DNA from: Prevotellaceae bacterium UBA1743
GTDB taxonomy: Bacteria; Bacteroidota; Bacteroidia; Bacteroidales; Bacteroidaceae
DNA length: 63,980 bases
Reading direction: 5' to 3'
Assembly (NCBI GenBank): GCA_002314945.1
Contig: DCHV01000026.1
Span: 1-63,980 of the forward strand
The number at the start of each line of letters is the position of its first letter. Within the stretch, counting starts at the first letter, position 1. The notes under the pieces were generated by a model. It ran no database searches, was not told where the DNA came from, and saw nothing but the letters and a program-made list of their open reading frames with translations. The translations under genes were made by a program, and so were the position numbers. Shown here one piece after another: positions 1 to 7,931 of the stretch.

Positions 1-224
1 AAGCCTTCCGCGCACAGGACGAGGATAAGGCTCGCTACTTGATCTCGCTCTGTAAACAGTTACACCTTCAACTACTTGTGGTGACTCCGAGCGATAATAT
101 TCATATAGTGGAGAATGACATCTCTTTTGTACATTATGTGGAGCGTAAGGGTGATCGATCAATTCTCTACAACATGCCTATCAATGAGTTTAAGGCCGAG
201 CGAGAAAGGAGCATGGAGTCATGA
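1..224 (+). CDS. jetC: JetC-like SMC-family ATPase, C-terminal end (partial)
   Basis: Open reading frame entering from the left edge (frame 3). The visible 73 residues match the end of an SMC/SbcC-type ATPase: AFRAQDEDKARYL looks like the segment just after Walker B, followed by a beta strand LQLLVVTP, as in the D-loop and H-loop region of these ATPases. In Wadjet systems JetC is the ATPase core of a condensin-like complex that recognises and cleaves circular plasmid DNA. Its stop codon overlaps the jetD start by 4 bases (ATGA), the tight coupling expected of jetC-jetD. The assignment rests mainly on the downstream JetD; the N-terminal ATPase half and JetA/JetB lie outside the window. Confidence 0.75.
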   Translation, partial: AFRAQDEDKARYLISLCKQLHLQLLVVTPSDNIHIVENDISFVHYVERKGDRSILYNMPINEFKAERERSMES

Positions 225-1375
225 TAACAGCTAAGGAGATTAGAACGAAAGCAGAACGCAAGTATCTAGATTATTTGCGTTCCGTAGTTGCAGGAGATAC
301 ATTTGAGCCCATTGTTATTCCTTGTGACAAGAAGGCTAGTGGCTCTATGAGTGATTATCAGCGTGAGATGCATGACATACGCTCTTTGTCGAAGGAGGTA
401 AAGGGATATGGTTATACAATCGAATGGAAGACGGTGAAGACAAAGATGCTTGGTGAGCAAGACTTACCTTCAAGGGTGTTGTTTAATTTGGCAGTGGACT
501 TTGAACGCTTTCTACGAAAGGAAGCTGAAGTGCTGCAATTTCGAAAGGATTGCTCTTTGATTTTGGGGGAGTACCCTTCGTTGAAACCTTGGGTGGAGAA
601 ATACCCGTTGAAGGTGGTTGAGAATGCAGGTGTGTGGGAAGATTTGCTGAAGGTTATTCGGTATTTCGAAGCGACCCCACAACCGCAGTTGTATATTCGT
701 GAATTACCTATTGAGGTACATACCAAGTTCATAGAACAGAACATGACCATACTTAAAGAACTGTTGGATATTGTGATTGCAGAGGACGTTTTAGCTGATG
801 AGACGAAATTTGAGAAACGTTTTGGCTTACGTTATGAAGAGCCGATGGTTAGAATGCGCTTAATAGATCGTAAGTTTGCAGATAAATATTTTACTGGAGT
901 AGATGATTTGACATTTACTCGGAGTCAGTTTTGCAGATTGGATTTGCCTTTACAAAAGGTTTTTGTGGTAGAGAATAAGGTTAACTTCCTCACCTTTCCT
1001 CGTATAGCTGATAGCATTGTCATCTGGGGGCATGGATATGCTGTTACTGACCTAAAGGATTCAGCAATGCTCCAATCATCAGAAATCTACTATTGGGGTG
1101 ATCTTGATGCACAAGGTTTTGAAATCCTCTCGCAATTCCGTGGATATTATCCTCAAACTCAAAGTCTTTTAATGGATCGAAAGACATTTGACTATTTCAA
1201 CGAGGGGGATAAAGGTACGCCAAGTAATGTATCAGTTGGATTGTATCTTACCCCTGAAGAAACAATACTATATGAATATATCAAATCCAACAATCTTCGA
1301 CTTGAACAAGAGAAAATACCACACAAATATGTGGTTAATCAATTGAATAGCAAACTGACATCTTTCTTGAAATAG
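221..1375 (+). CDS. jetD: Wadjet system nuclease subunit JetD
   Basis: A 384-residue protein with the two-part build of JetD: an N-terminal DUF3322-like region (about residues 1-190) and a C-terminal DUF2220 region with a topoisomerase VI-like Toprim fold. The Toprim acidic residues are visible: Glu251 in VVENKVNFL, and Asp294 and Asp296 in YYWGDLDAQG. By family knowledge JetD is the nuclease that cuts plasmid DNA after the JetABC motor has extruded it. Length is normal for the family and the gene appears intact. It overlaps jetC by 4 bases and is AT-richer than the glycosidase genes that follow, consistent with an acquired defence island. Certainty about the family is high; activity is inferred from conserved residues. 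Confidence 0.9.
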   Translation: MITAKEIRTKAERKYLDYLRSVVAGDTFEPIVIPCDKKASGSMSDYQREMHDIRSLSKEVKGYGYTIEWKTVKTKMLGEQDLPSRVLFNLAVDFERFLRKEAEVLQFRKDCSLILGEYPSLKPWVEKYPLKVVENAGVWEDLLKVIRYFEATPQPQLYIRELPIEVHTKFIEQNMTILKELLDIVIAEDVLADETKFEKRFGLRYEEPMVRMRLIDRKFADKYFTGVDDLTFTRSQFCRLDLPLQKVFVVENKVNFLTFPRIADSIVIWGHGYAVTDLKDSAMLQSSEIYYWGDLDAQGFEILSQFRGYYPQTQSLLMDRKTFDYFNEGDKGTPSNVSVGLYLTPEETILYEYIKSNNLRLEQEKIPHKYVVNQLNSKLTSFLK

Positions 1376-1403
1376 GTTAGAAATTTGAATCGTTATAAGT
1401 ATT

Positions 1404-1718
1404 ATGCCCTACAACAAACTATATGTGCCAGAACCGTACTATGTTACAGAGCAAGGATATGTGACGATTGTCTTCAAGAAAGGGACTTCTGCAACGGGAT
1501 ATTGCGCAACTGATTACAGCACTCAACTTACCGATAGACAGCAAGATATTCTTCATCTGATAATAGAGAATTGCGGTACTTCTGCAAAGCAGATTGCAGA
1601 AGCCTTGCATATAAGTGTACGTACTACTTCTACGGAAATTTCTGTGTTGCGCAAGAATGGTTTTATAGAAAAAGAGAATAAAGACAACAAAAGCCCTTGG
1701 GTGATATTGAAGAAATAA
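1404..1718 (+). CDS. Small winged-helix protein, probable remnant of an AlbA_2-type ATP-binding regulator
   Basis: A 104-residue protein. Residues 1-30 (PEPYYVTEQGYVTIVFKKG) resemble the short strand that joins the ATPase and DNA-binding parts of divergent AAA-4/AlbA_2 proteins. Residues 42-104 form a winged helix-turn-helix (LTDRQQDILHLI, then TSAKQIAEALHISVRT and a wing ending WVILKK). The upstream ATP-binding part is absent and the 28 bases after jetD leave no room for it, so this is either a fragment left by a deletion or a stand-alone regulator. It follows jetD in the same direction and could be transcribed with the Wadjet genes, but no regulatory link can be shown. Confidence 0.6.
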   Translation: MPYNKLYVPEPYYVTEQGYVTIVFKKGTSATGYCATDYSTQLTDRQQDILHLIIENCGTSAKQIAEALHISVRTTSTEISVLRKNGFIEKENKDNKSPWVILKK

Positions 1719-1727
1719 ATATAGCTT

Positions 1728-3944
1728 ATGAAAATTTTGAAAAAGATCTTGTTAATCCTGATGTGTTTCCCCTTGACGATGTGTTCCAAGGTGGATCCCC
1801 CAGTTGCCTTCGGCCCTGTGCCTACCGAGCGGCAGATGAAATGGCACGAGACAGAGTTCTATGCGTTCCTGTGCATTACCACCAACACCTTCAACGACCT
1901 GGAATGGGGCTATGGAGATGCCGACCCCAACATCTTCAATCCCACGGATTTTGATCCTGACCAATGGATGGAGGCGGTGAAGGGAGCAGGCATGAAGGGC
2001 GTCGTGCTCACATGCAAGCATCACGACGGATTCTGCCTGTGGCCCAGCGATCTGACCGATTACTCGGTGAAGAACTGTCAATGGAGGGATGGGAAAGGCG
2101 ACATGGTGGGTGATGTGGCACGCGCAGCCAAGAAATACGGACTGAAGTTCGGAGTCTATCTCTCCCCCTGGGATCGTCATGACTTGCGCTATGGCAGCCC
2201 TGAGTATGTGGAATATTACCGTGGACAGTTACGTGAACTCCTTACGCGTTATGGTGATGTATTCGAGGTGTGGGAGGATGGCGCCAACGGAGGCGACGGC
2301 TACTACGGTGGCCTGTGTGAAGAAAGACGCATCCAGGGCGACTACTACCAATGGGGAACTACCAACATGGTGATTCGTGAGTTGCAGCCCGAAGCCTGCA
2401 TCTTCGGCGGTGACGTGCGCTGGTGTGGCAATGAGAGTGGCTATATCGACGAGCCCTGGTGGTGCGCACAACCCAATACGGATACCTCGAAATATGAGTT
2501 CTATGGGTGCAAGGAGACGGACAAGGAAGTGTGGATCCCTGCCGAGGTGGATGTGTCCATCCGTCCCGGATGGTTCTACCACGAGAGCGAGGACGACAAG
2601 GTAAGGAGCGTAGATAACCTCTTGGACATCTATTATTCGTCTATCGGTCGAGGTGCCAACCTGATTCTGAACATCCCTCCCAACAAGAAGGGCCTCTTCA
2701 ACGAGGAGGACCTGCAATCGCTCGAAGGCTTGGGCAAGGCACTCAAGGAAGAGTTTGGCAACTGTCTGAACAAGCAGATAGCCAAGGCCGAGGCAAGCAA
2801 CACACGAGGCGAAGACAGGGCATACAGCCCCAAGAAAGCCACCGACGGAAAGAAGGACACCTATTGGGCTACGGATGATGAAGTGAAGGAGGCATCAGTC
2901 ACCTACACCTTCAAGGAGTGTACGACCGTGAACCGTGCCATGATACAGGAATACATTCCCCTGGGGCAGCGCGTTTCCTCATTCCAGATAGAAGCACAGG
3001 ATGAATACGGACAATGGCAACAAGTGGCTTCGGGCACCAACATCGGGTACAAGAAACTCGTCCGCTTCCCCGATTTCCAAGCCCGTGCGATGCGTGTCAG
3101 CTTCCAAGCCAAGGCCTGCCCAGTCATCAGCAACATCAGTTTCTTCCAGAGCACCTATAACGGCTATGTGAGTTACATCCGTCAATCAGATGGCGTGTAT
3201 CAGATCAGCACAGCTCAGGACCTGGCAGACTTTGCCAAGCTTGTCAATTCTGGAGAACATTGTGCCAATGCCGTCCTGACAGCCGACATCGACATGAGCG
3301 GCATCAGCTACATCCCTCCCATTGGCACCTTGGTTTGGCCACAAGGGCCGATATTGCACTATGGAGGGACATTCGACGGCCAGGGTCACATCATCCACAA
3401 CCTCCGTATCGAAAAGGATGTGACAGGGGCTGAAACTGGCTTGTTCGGTCGTCTGAGTGGTGCCACCATCAAGAACTTAGGCATCGTGAATGCCACAATC
3501 AAGAATGCTTCCGCACTCCGTGCCGGCGTGTTGGCAGGTTGTTGTGCGGGCAATTCCACGGTCACGAACTGCTTCACCACGGGCGACATCCACATGGAAG
3601 AATGTGTTTGTAGCCATGAATCATCGAACGGAGAGGGCATGTTTGGACTGATCAATGAGGGTGGATCCGTTTACAACAGCTATACCACCTACGGAAAGAT
3701 AGCATACCCCGGTGACAATCATATCATTCAGAATTGTTACGATGGTGAGAATGCAGTCAATTGGGCTTCCACAGGTGAACTCTGTTACAAGCTGAACGGC
3801 GATCAGCAGAACGTTGTATGGTACCAAAATCTGGGCGAGGATGCCTATCCCGTGCTGAATACCGAACAAGGCACCGTCGTCCAGAACAAGGATGGAGGTT
3901 ACAAAACGGCCACAGGCATAAAGAACAACGTAGCCAACAAATAA
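1728..3944 (+). CDS. Secreted GH29 alpha-L-fucosidase with F5/8C and GLUG modules
   Basis: A 738-residue lipoprotein (lipobox LTMCS, Cys19). Residues about 25-345 are a GH29 fucosidase barrel; VWEDG contains the likely nucleophile Asp184. Residues about 348-478 match an F5/8 type C (galactose-binding-like) domain. Residues about 487-738 are a GLUG-type beta-helix module starting GVYQISTAQDLADF. The enzyme would release terminal alpha-L-fucose at the cell surface. The GLUG module closely matches modules in the proteins at 30250-33357 and 33446-37375. Those proteins end in a type IX-like tail; here a 2-base deletion puts a stop just before it, and a shortened tail relic is still readable after the stop (see finding). 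Confidence 0.88.
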   Translation: MKILKKILLILMCFPLTMCSKVDPPVAFGPVPTERQMKWHETEFYAFLCITTNTFNDLEWGYGDADPNIFNPTDFDPDQWMEAVKGAGMKGVVLTCKHHDGFCLWPSDLTDYSVKNCQWRDGKGDMVGDVARAAKKYGLKFGVYLSPWDRHDLRYGSPEYVEYYRGQLRELLTRYGDVFEVWEDGANGGDGYYGGLCEERRIQGDYYQWGTTNMVIRELQPEACIFGGDVRWCGNESGYIDEPWWCAQPNTDTSKYEFYGCKETDKEVWIPAEVDVSIRPGWFYHESEDDKVRSVDNLLDIYYSSIGRGANLILNIPPNKKGLFNEEDLQSLEGLGKALKEEFGNCLNKQIAKAEASNTRGEDRAYSPKKATDGKKDTYWATDDEVKEASVTYTFKECTTVNRAMIQEYIPLGQRVSSFQIEAQDEYGQWQQVASGTNIGYKKLVRFPDFQARAMRVSFQAKACPVISNISFFQSTYNGYVSYIRQSDGVYQISTAQDLADFAKLVNSGEHCANAVLTADIDMSGISYIPPIGTLVWPQGPILHYGGTFDGQGHIIHNLRIEKDVTGAETGLFGRLSGATIKNLGIVNATIKNASALRAGVLAGCCAGNSTVTNCFTTGDIHMEECVCSHESSNGEGMFGLINEGGSVYNSYTTYGKIAYPGDNHIIQNCYDGENAVNWASTGELCYKLNGDQQNVVWYQNLGEDAYPVLNTEQGTVVQNKDGGYKTATGIKNNVANK

Positions 3945-3969
3945 AAGTTCCATATACAATCTCGGGAAA
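3945..3969 (+). pseudogene. Relic of the C-terminal sorting tail of the GH29-GLUG gene
   Basis: Directly after the GH29 stop codon the DNA still contains the 17 bases GTTCCATATACAATCTC followed by GGGAAAAAG. In the intact paralogue ending at 30250 the same blocks encode SIYNL and GKK, separated by 48 bases that encode the middle of the tail. Here those 48 bases are missing and two bases before the block are also deleted, which created the stop. The tail is therefore decayed rather than never present. Confidence 0.75.
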
Positions 3970-3975
3970 AAGTCG

Positions 3976-3983
3976 TACCTTTG
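3976..3983 (+). promoter_or_regulatory. Bacteroidetes -7 promoter box for the BASS transporter
   Basis: TACCTTTG fits the TAnnTTTG -7 consensus and lies 26 bases upstream of the ATG at 4010. No clear TTTG -33 element is seen at the usual distance, so it may be weak or need an activator. Confidence 0.5.
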
Positions 3984-4009
3984 CACGCAGAAAAATAGAT
4001 GTTTCGCTG

Positions 4010-5023
4010 ATGAACCTGACATCCCTACAACGTACCTTCCGCACTTGGAAACTGCCTATTGCCATTGTCGCTGGCATCTTGTTGGGTATTCTCTTTGACC
4101 AATGTATCACGGATGCTAAGACATTGGGACAGTTCTACTATGTCATTTCTCACTTTGTACAGCCGACACTCCTGTTCTTGATGCTGTTCCTCTCGTTTCT
4201 CAGGGTGTCGCCCCACGACCTGAGACCCCACCGATGGCATCTGGTACTTCTCTTCGTGCAGGCTTCTTTCTTCATACTCTGTTCGATGGTGGCTCTGCTA
4301 TGCGATTATCTGGGGCTGCCTACGCTAAAACTTCTGGCCGAGGGAGCCATGCTTTGCTTCGTCTGCCCTACCGCAACGGCTTCGGCTGTGATTGTAAGGA
4401 AATTGGGGGGCTCCATCAGCGGTATCGTCACTTACATGGTGCTCTGCAATCTGATGGTGGCTCTGCTCTCTCCTGCATTCCTGACATTGGTGGATCCTCA
4501 TCCAGGGATGGGATTTCTGACAGAGTCGGCCCTCATTATGGGCAAGGTTTTCCCTCTGCTTCTCTGCCCGCTACTATTGGCTATCCTCCTGCGCCACTAT
4601 GCCTGGCGATTGGCTCAGCGGATGCTCTCGGTGAGCGACCTCCCCTTCTATCTGTGGCTTGTCGCCCTGCCTTTGGCCATCATGGTGAGTGTACACACGC
4701 TCCTGGTCAACTCTATTGCGCTCTCCACGCTCCTGTGCCTCGCTCTGATTAGTGCAGTAATATGCGTGATACAGTTTTACTTGGGCAGAAAGGTTGGTGT
4801 ACGCTGGCAGCAGCCTTGCGAAGCATCCCCCGAAGGAATTGGACTTTCATCAGCAGAGCGTTCAGCTATCACGGCAGGTCAGGCTTTCGGACAGAAGAAC
4901 ACGGTCTTTGCCATTTGGATGGGCCTTGTCTTCTTGAATCCTATCAGTTCGGTCGTAGGCGGTTTCTACAGTATCTGGCACAACCTGATCAACTCCTGGC
5001 AACTCTATCGTGTAAAGAGATAA
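4010..5023 (+). CDS. BASS-family (bile acid:sodium symporter-like) membrane transporter
   Basis: A 337-residue integral membrane protein with about nine or ten hydrophobic helices. The frame is open from 3818, but the first 64 codons overlap the GH29 gene and read as low-complexity, non-membrane sequence. The ATG at 4010 (MNLTSLQRTFRTWKLP) follows a -7 box and is the natural start. CPTATASAVIVRKLGG and AGQAFGQKNTVFAIWMG are the conserved helix motifs of the BASS superfamily, placed as in sodium-coupled bile acid or organic anion symporters. The substrate cannot be read from sequence; bile acids, keto acids or other organic anions are possible. It is transcribed alone and ends before a bidirectional terminator. 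Confidence 0.8.
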   Translation: MNLTSLQRTFRTWKLPIAIVAGILLGILFDQCITDAKTLGQFYYVISHFVQPTLLFLMLFLSFLRVSPHDLRPHRWHLVLLFVQASFFILCSMVALLCDYLGLPTLKLLAEGAMLCFVCPTATASAVIVRKLGGSISGIVTYMVLCNLMVALLSPAFLTLVDPHPGMGFLTESALIMGKVFPLLLCPLLLAILLRHYAWRLAQRMLSVSDLPFYLWLVALPLAIMVSVHTLLVNSIALSTLLCLALISAVICVIQFYLGRKVGVRWQQPCEASPEGIGLSSAERSAITAGQAFGQKNTVFAIWMGLVFLNPISSVVGGFYSIWHNLINSWQLYRVKR

Positions 5024-5049
5024 TGAAGTAATGAAGTAATGAAGCAAGA

Positions 5050-5085
5050 AAAGGGGGCGTGTACGAAACACGTCCCCTTTTTCTT
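5050..5085. terminator. Bidirectional rho-independent terminator
   Basis: The stem GGGGGCGTGT / ACACGTCCCC with a 5-base loop is flanked by A and T runs on both sides. It sits between the convergent genes ending at 5023 (plus) and 5106 (minus) and can serve both. Confidence 0.85.
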
Positions 5086-5105
5086 GTTATTCTTGCAGAA
5101 AATGT

Positions 5106-6326
5106 TTATTCCTTTGTTCTGCCTGTATAAGCATTCACGCCCTCGTTGTCGATGGGCTGTGAGAAGAACTTCTCGGATGCCTGCATCCATGCACCATCCC
5201 AAGGACTGGGACCGCACTTCTGAATAGCCCATAGGCGGAGTTCCTTCTTGTGCCAGTTGACCATGCAATTGGTACCCCATGCACCTCCATGACCGAACCA
5301 CTGGTTCTCGTCATCCTTCACGGGAGCAGACAAACCTAAAGAATAACCTGACATACCCTCTGGACGAGTGGAGACAGCGAGGATGGATTTAACTGTTTCC
5401 TCCTTGAGGATACGCACGCCATTGTCGCCCATTCCAAGGTTCATGAGCATCTTGTAGAACTTGATCTGATCGGCTGCTGTTGTCCACAGACCAGCTCCTG
5501 CCGAAGCAAAGACATGAGAGTCGTTGTAGGGACGCTGCTGCCAGTCGCATTCCTCACGCCATTTAGCGGGAGCATTGTCGCTGGTGTCGTAAATCTCGAT
5601 TTTCTTCTTCAACTGCTTGTCGGTGGGCCAGAACCAAGAAGATTTCATGCCGAGAGGATCCAACACTTCCTGCTTGAGGTAATTCTCCCACTTCATGCCT
5701 GTGACAGCCTCTACTACGGCAGCACCTATATCGATACCGGTATTGGAATAGGACTCCTTGGTACCTGGTTCGAACATGATGGGGGAAGCTGCTGCGATGG
5801 ATGCAACCTGACGAAGGGGTGCACCACCACTCCATCCACCACCACGTACATCACTACGCTTTGCGCTGATTTCGAATGGGAATCCACCTGTGTGATTGAG
5901 GCACATACGCACGGTGAGCACGTTCTGGGCCTTGTGAAGTGTCTTCACGCCATCCTTTTCACCATCGAGCACCCACAGTTCCTTGAACTCGGGCAGGTAC
6001 TTCGATACAGGATCGTCGAGGGAAATCTTCCCCTGCTCCACCAACTTGGCAATGGTTACACCACAGAATCCCTTTGTCTGGGAGCATTGCATGTACACAT
6101 CATTGACCGTGATGCGTCGCTTGGCAGCTACATCGGCATATCCGATACAGCAAGTCTCTTGTACGCCCTGCTTGTAAAAAATACTGACAGCTCCAGCCAA
6201 GCGGCCACTATCCACAAAGGGTTGCAAGGCTTCCTGAGCGTAAGTAGTCTTGGAATCCTTGACTTTCTCCTTGGCCATCGTCGGCAAACTGAGGGCGAGA
6301 ACCAACAAAATGATAATTTTCTTCAT
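5106..6326 (-). CDS. Secreted serine hydrolase, beta-lactamase class C / esterase family
   Basis: A 406-residue protein with a signal peptide (MKKIIILLVLALSLPTMA). It carries the class C fold signatures: SQTK (Ser82-Lys85) as the SxxK motif, YSNTG near residue 193 as the YxN motif, and HGGAWGTN near residue 350 in place of KTG. The HGG form is usual in esterases and D-aminopeptidase-like members rather than true beta-lactamases, so an esterase or peptidase acting in the periplasm is more likely than antibiotic resistance. It is monocistronic and divergent from pepD; the shared intergenic region carries a -7 box for each direction. Confidence 0.85.
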   Translation of the reverse strand: MKKIIILLVLALSLPTMAKEKVKDSKTTYAQEALQPFVDSGRLAGAVSIFYKQGVQETCCIGYADVAAKRRITVNDVYMQCSQTKGFCGVTIAKLVEQGKISLDDPVSKYLPEFKELWVLDGEKDGVKTLHKAQNVLTVRMCLNHTGGFPFEISAKRSDVRGGGWSGGAPLRQVASIAAASPIMFEPGTKESYSNTGIDIGAAVVEAVTGMKWENYLKQEVLDPLGMKSSWFWPTDKQLKKKIEIYDTSDNAPAKWREECDWQQRPYNDSHVFASAGAGLWTTAADQIKFYKMLMNLGMGDNGVRILKEETVKSILAVSTRPEGMSGYSLGLSAPVKDDENQWFGHGGAWGTNCMVNWHKKELRLWAIQKCGPSPWDGAWMQASEKFFSQPIDNEGVNAYTGRTKE

Positions 6327-6370
6327 TTCTCTAATACTTAAATTCTGATAAAAAATAGGTTTACTGTGTG

Positions 6371-6398
6371 CAAAGTTACAATTTATTTCGTATTTTTG
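6371..6398. promoter_or_regulatory. Divergent promoter boxes for the serine hydrolase and pepD
   Basis: On the minus strand TAACTTTG (6371-6378) is a -7 box for the serine hydrolase. On the plus strand TATTTTTG (6391-6398) is a -7 box for pepD. No perfect TTTG -33 element was found for either direction. Confidence 0.55.
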
Positions 6399-6466
6399 CC
6401 TAAAATTAGTCCAAATAACGGCAAAACAAATAAAAAAATCAGTTACCGATTAACAAACATCACATC

Positions 6467-7927
6467 ATGAACAATACAATTGCGACATTAGATCCCCAAA
6501 TCGTGTGGAAGAATTTCTACCTGCTCACCCAAGTGCCACGTCCCAGCGGACATTTAGAGAAGATACAGCAGTTCCTTTTGGATTGGGCCAAGGAACATGG
6601 CATAGAGGCATTCAAGGACGGGGGAGAGAATATCGTCATGCGCAAGCCCGCAACTCCTGGCATGGAGAATCGTGCCATCGCCTTGCTACAGGCTCACATG
6701 GATATGGTACCACAGAAGGAGGACAATAGTAACCACAACTTCGAGACAGATCCAATAGAGACCTACATCGACGGAGAATGGGTGAAGGCAAAGGGGACGA
6801 CCTTGGGCAGCGATGACGGAATGGGAGTAGCAGCCATCATGGCAGTAATGGAAAGCACAGACTTGAAACATGGCCCCTTGGAAGCCCTGATCACAGCCGA
6901 CGAAGAGACTTGCATGTATGGTGTCAACCATCTGTCGCCCGACACCTGCCAAGGACGCATCCTACTCAATCTGGATCACGAGACTTTAGGTGAATTCACC
7001 ATTGGTTCGGCTGGAGGCATCAATATCAGCGCCTCGATGCAATACAAGGATGTGGAACCCGAGGAAGGGGACATCGCCCTACGTATCACCCTAAAGAATC
7101 TGAGGGGCGGCCATAGCGGGCTGGAGATCAACGAGGGAAGGGGCAATGCCAACAAACTGATGGCACGCTTCGTACGACAAGCCATTGCCGACGACGAGGC
7201 ACGCTTGGCCAGTTGGCATGGCGGCAACATGCGCAATGCCATCCCGCGTACCGCTCAGGTGGTGCTGACAATCCCCAAGGAGAATCTGGAGGATCTAAAG
7301 GAACTGGCCGAATACTGTCAGCAAGTATTCCAAGACGAACTGAAGGGAATAGAGAATGATCTCCAACTGACGGTAGAGGAAACGGAAATGCCTGCGGGAG
7401 AAGTACCCCAGGAAATTCAGGACAACTTGGTGAGCGCCTTGATGGCATGTCACGATGGCGTATTGCGCAACATACCGAGCATCCCCAATATCGTGGAGAC
7501 AAGTAGCAACTTAGGCATCGTGAGTATAGAGAGCGGCAAGGCTGACTTCCTGATTCTGGCCCGCAGTAGCAGCGAGACGATGCTGGAATATGTACAGGAG
7601 ATGCAGGAAAGTTGTTTCGGCATGGCGGGCATGAAAGTAGAGTTCGGAGGTGGCTATGGTGCATGGCAACCCAATATGGACAGTCCCATCGTTCGTACCA
7701 TGGCTCAGGTGTATAAGGAAATCTTCGACGAAGAGGCCGTGATACAGGTGGTACATGCAGGACTGGAATGCAGCATCATCGGGAGCGTTTATCCAGGTAT
7801 GGACATGGTCAGCTTTGGCCCCACCCTACGTTCCCCTCACACACCCAACGAACGTTGCCTCATCCCTACTGTAGGCAAGTTCTGGACTTTCCTGAAAGCC
7901 CTACTGGAAGCCATCCCTACAAAATAA
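6467..7927 (+). CDS. pepD: Aminoacyl-histidine dipeptidase (M20C)
   Basis: A 486-residue cytosolic dizinc peptidase of normal length for the M20C family. Metal-binding and catalytic motifs are all visible: QAHMDMV (His77, Asp79), TTLGSDDGMG (Asp116 or Asp117 as bridging ligand) and ITADEETCMYG (Glu146/Glu147). Late motifs HAGLECS and SFGPTLRSPHTPNE are also typical. It hydrolyses dipeptides such as Xaa-His and supports amino acid supply. The stop codon lies 4 bases before the start of the alpha-2-macroglobulin gene, so the two genes are probably co-transcribed and translationally coupled. Confidence 0.95.
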   Translation: MNNTIATLDPQIVWKNFYLLTQVPRPSGHLEKIQQFLLDWAKEHGIEAFKDGGENIVMRKPATPGMENRAIALLQAHMDMVPQKEDNSNHNFETDPIETYIDGEWVKAKGTTLGSDDGMGVAAIMAVMESTDLKHGPLEALITADEETCMYGVNHLSPDTCQGRILLNLDHETLGEFTIGSAGGINISASMQYKDVEPEEGDIALRITLKNLRGGHSGLEINEGRGNANKLMARFVRQAIADDEARLASWHGGNMRNAIPRTAQVVLTIPKENLEDLKELAEYCQQVFQDELKGIENDLQLTVEETEMPAGEVPQEIQDNLVSALMACHDGVLRNIPSIPNIVETSSNLGIVSIESGKADFLILARSSSETMLEYVQEMQESCFGMAGMKVEFGGGYGAWQPNMDSPIVRTMAQVYKEIFDEEAVIQVVHAGLECSIIGSVYPGMDMVSFGPTLRSPHTPNERCLIPTVGKFWTFLKALLEAIPTK

Positions 7928-7931
7928 ACGT

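Noticed and set aside
3818..4009. A 64-codon extension of the BASS transporter
   Set aside because: It overlaps the GH29 gene and the promoter box, and the membrane protein begins naturally at 4010.
5514..6341. A 275-codon plus-strand ORF over the serine hydrolase
   Set aside because: Antisense to a gene with SxxK, YxN and HGG motifs; no similarity of its own.
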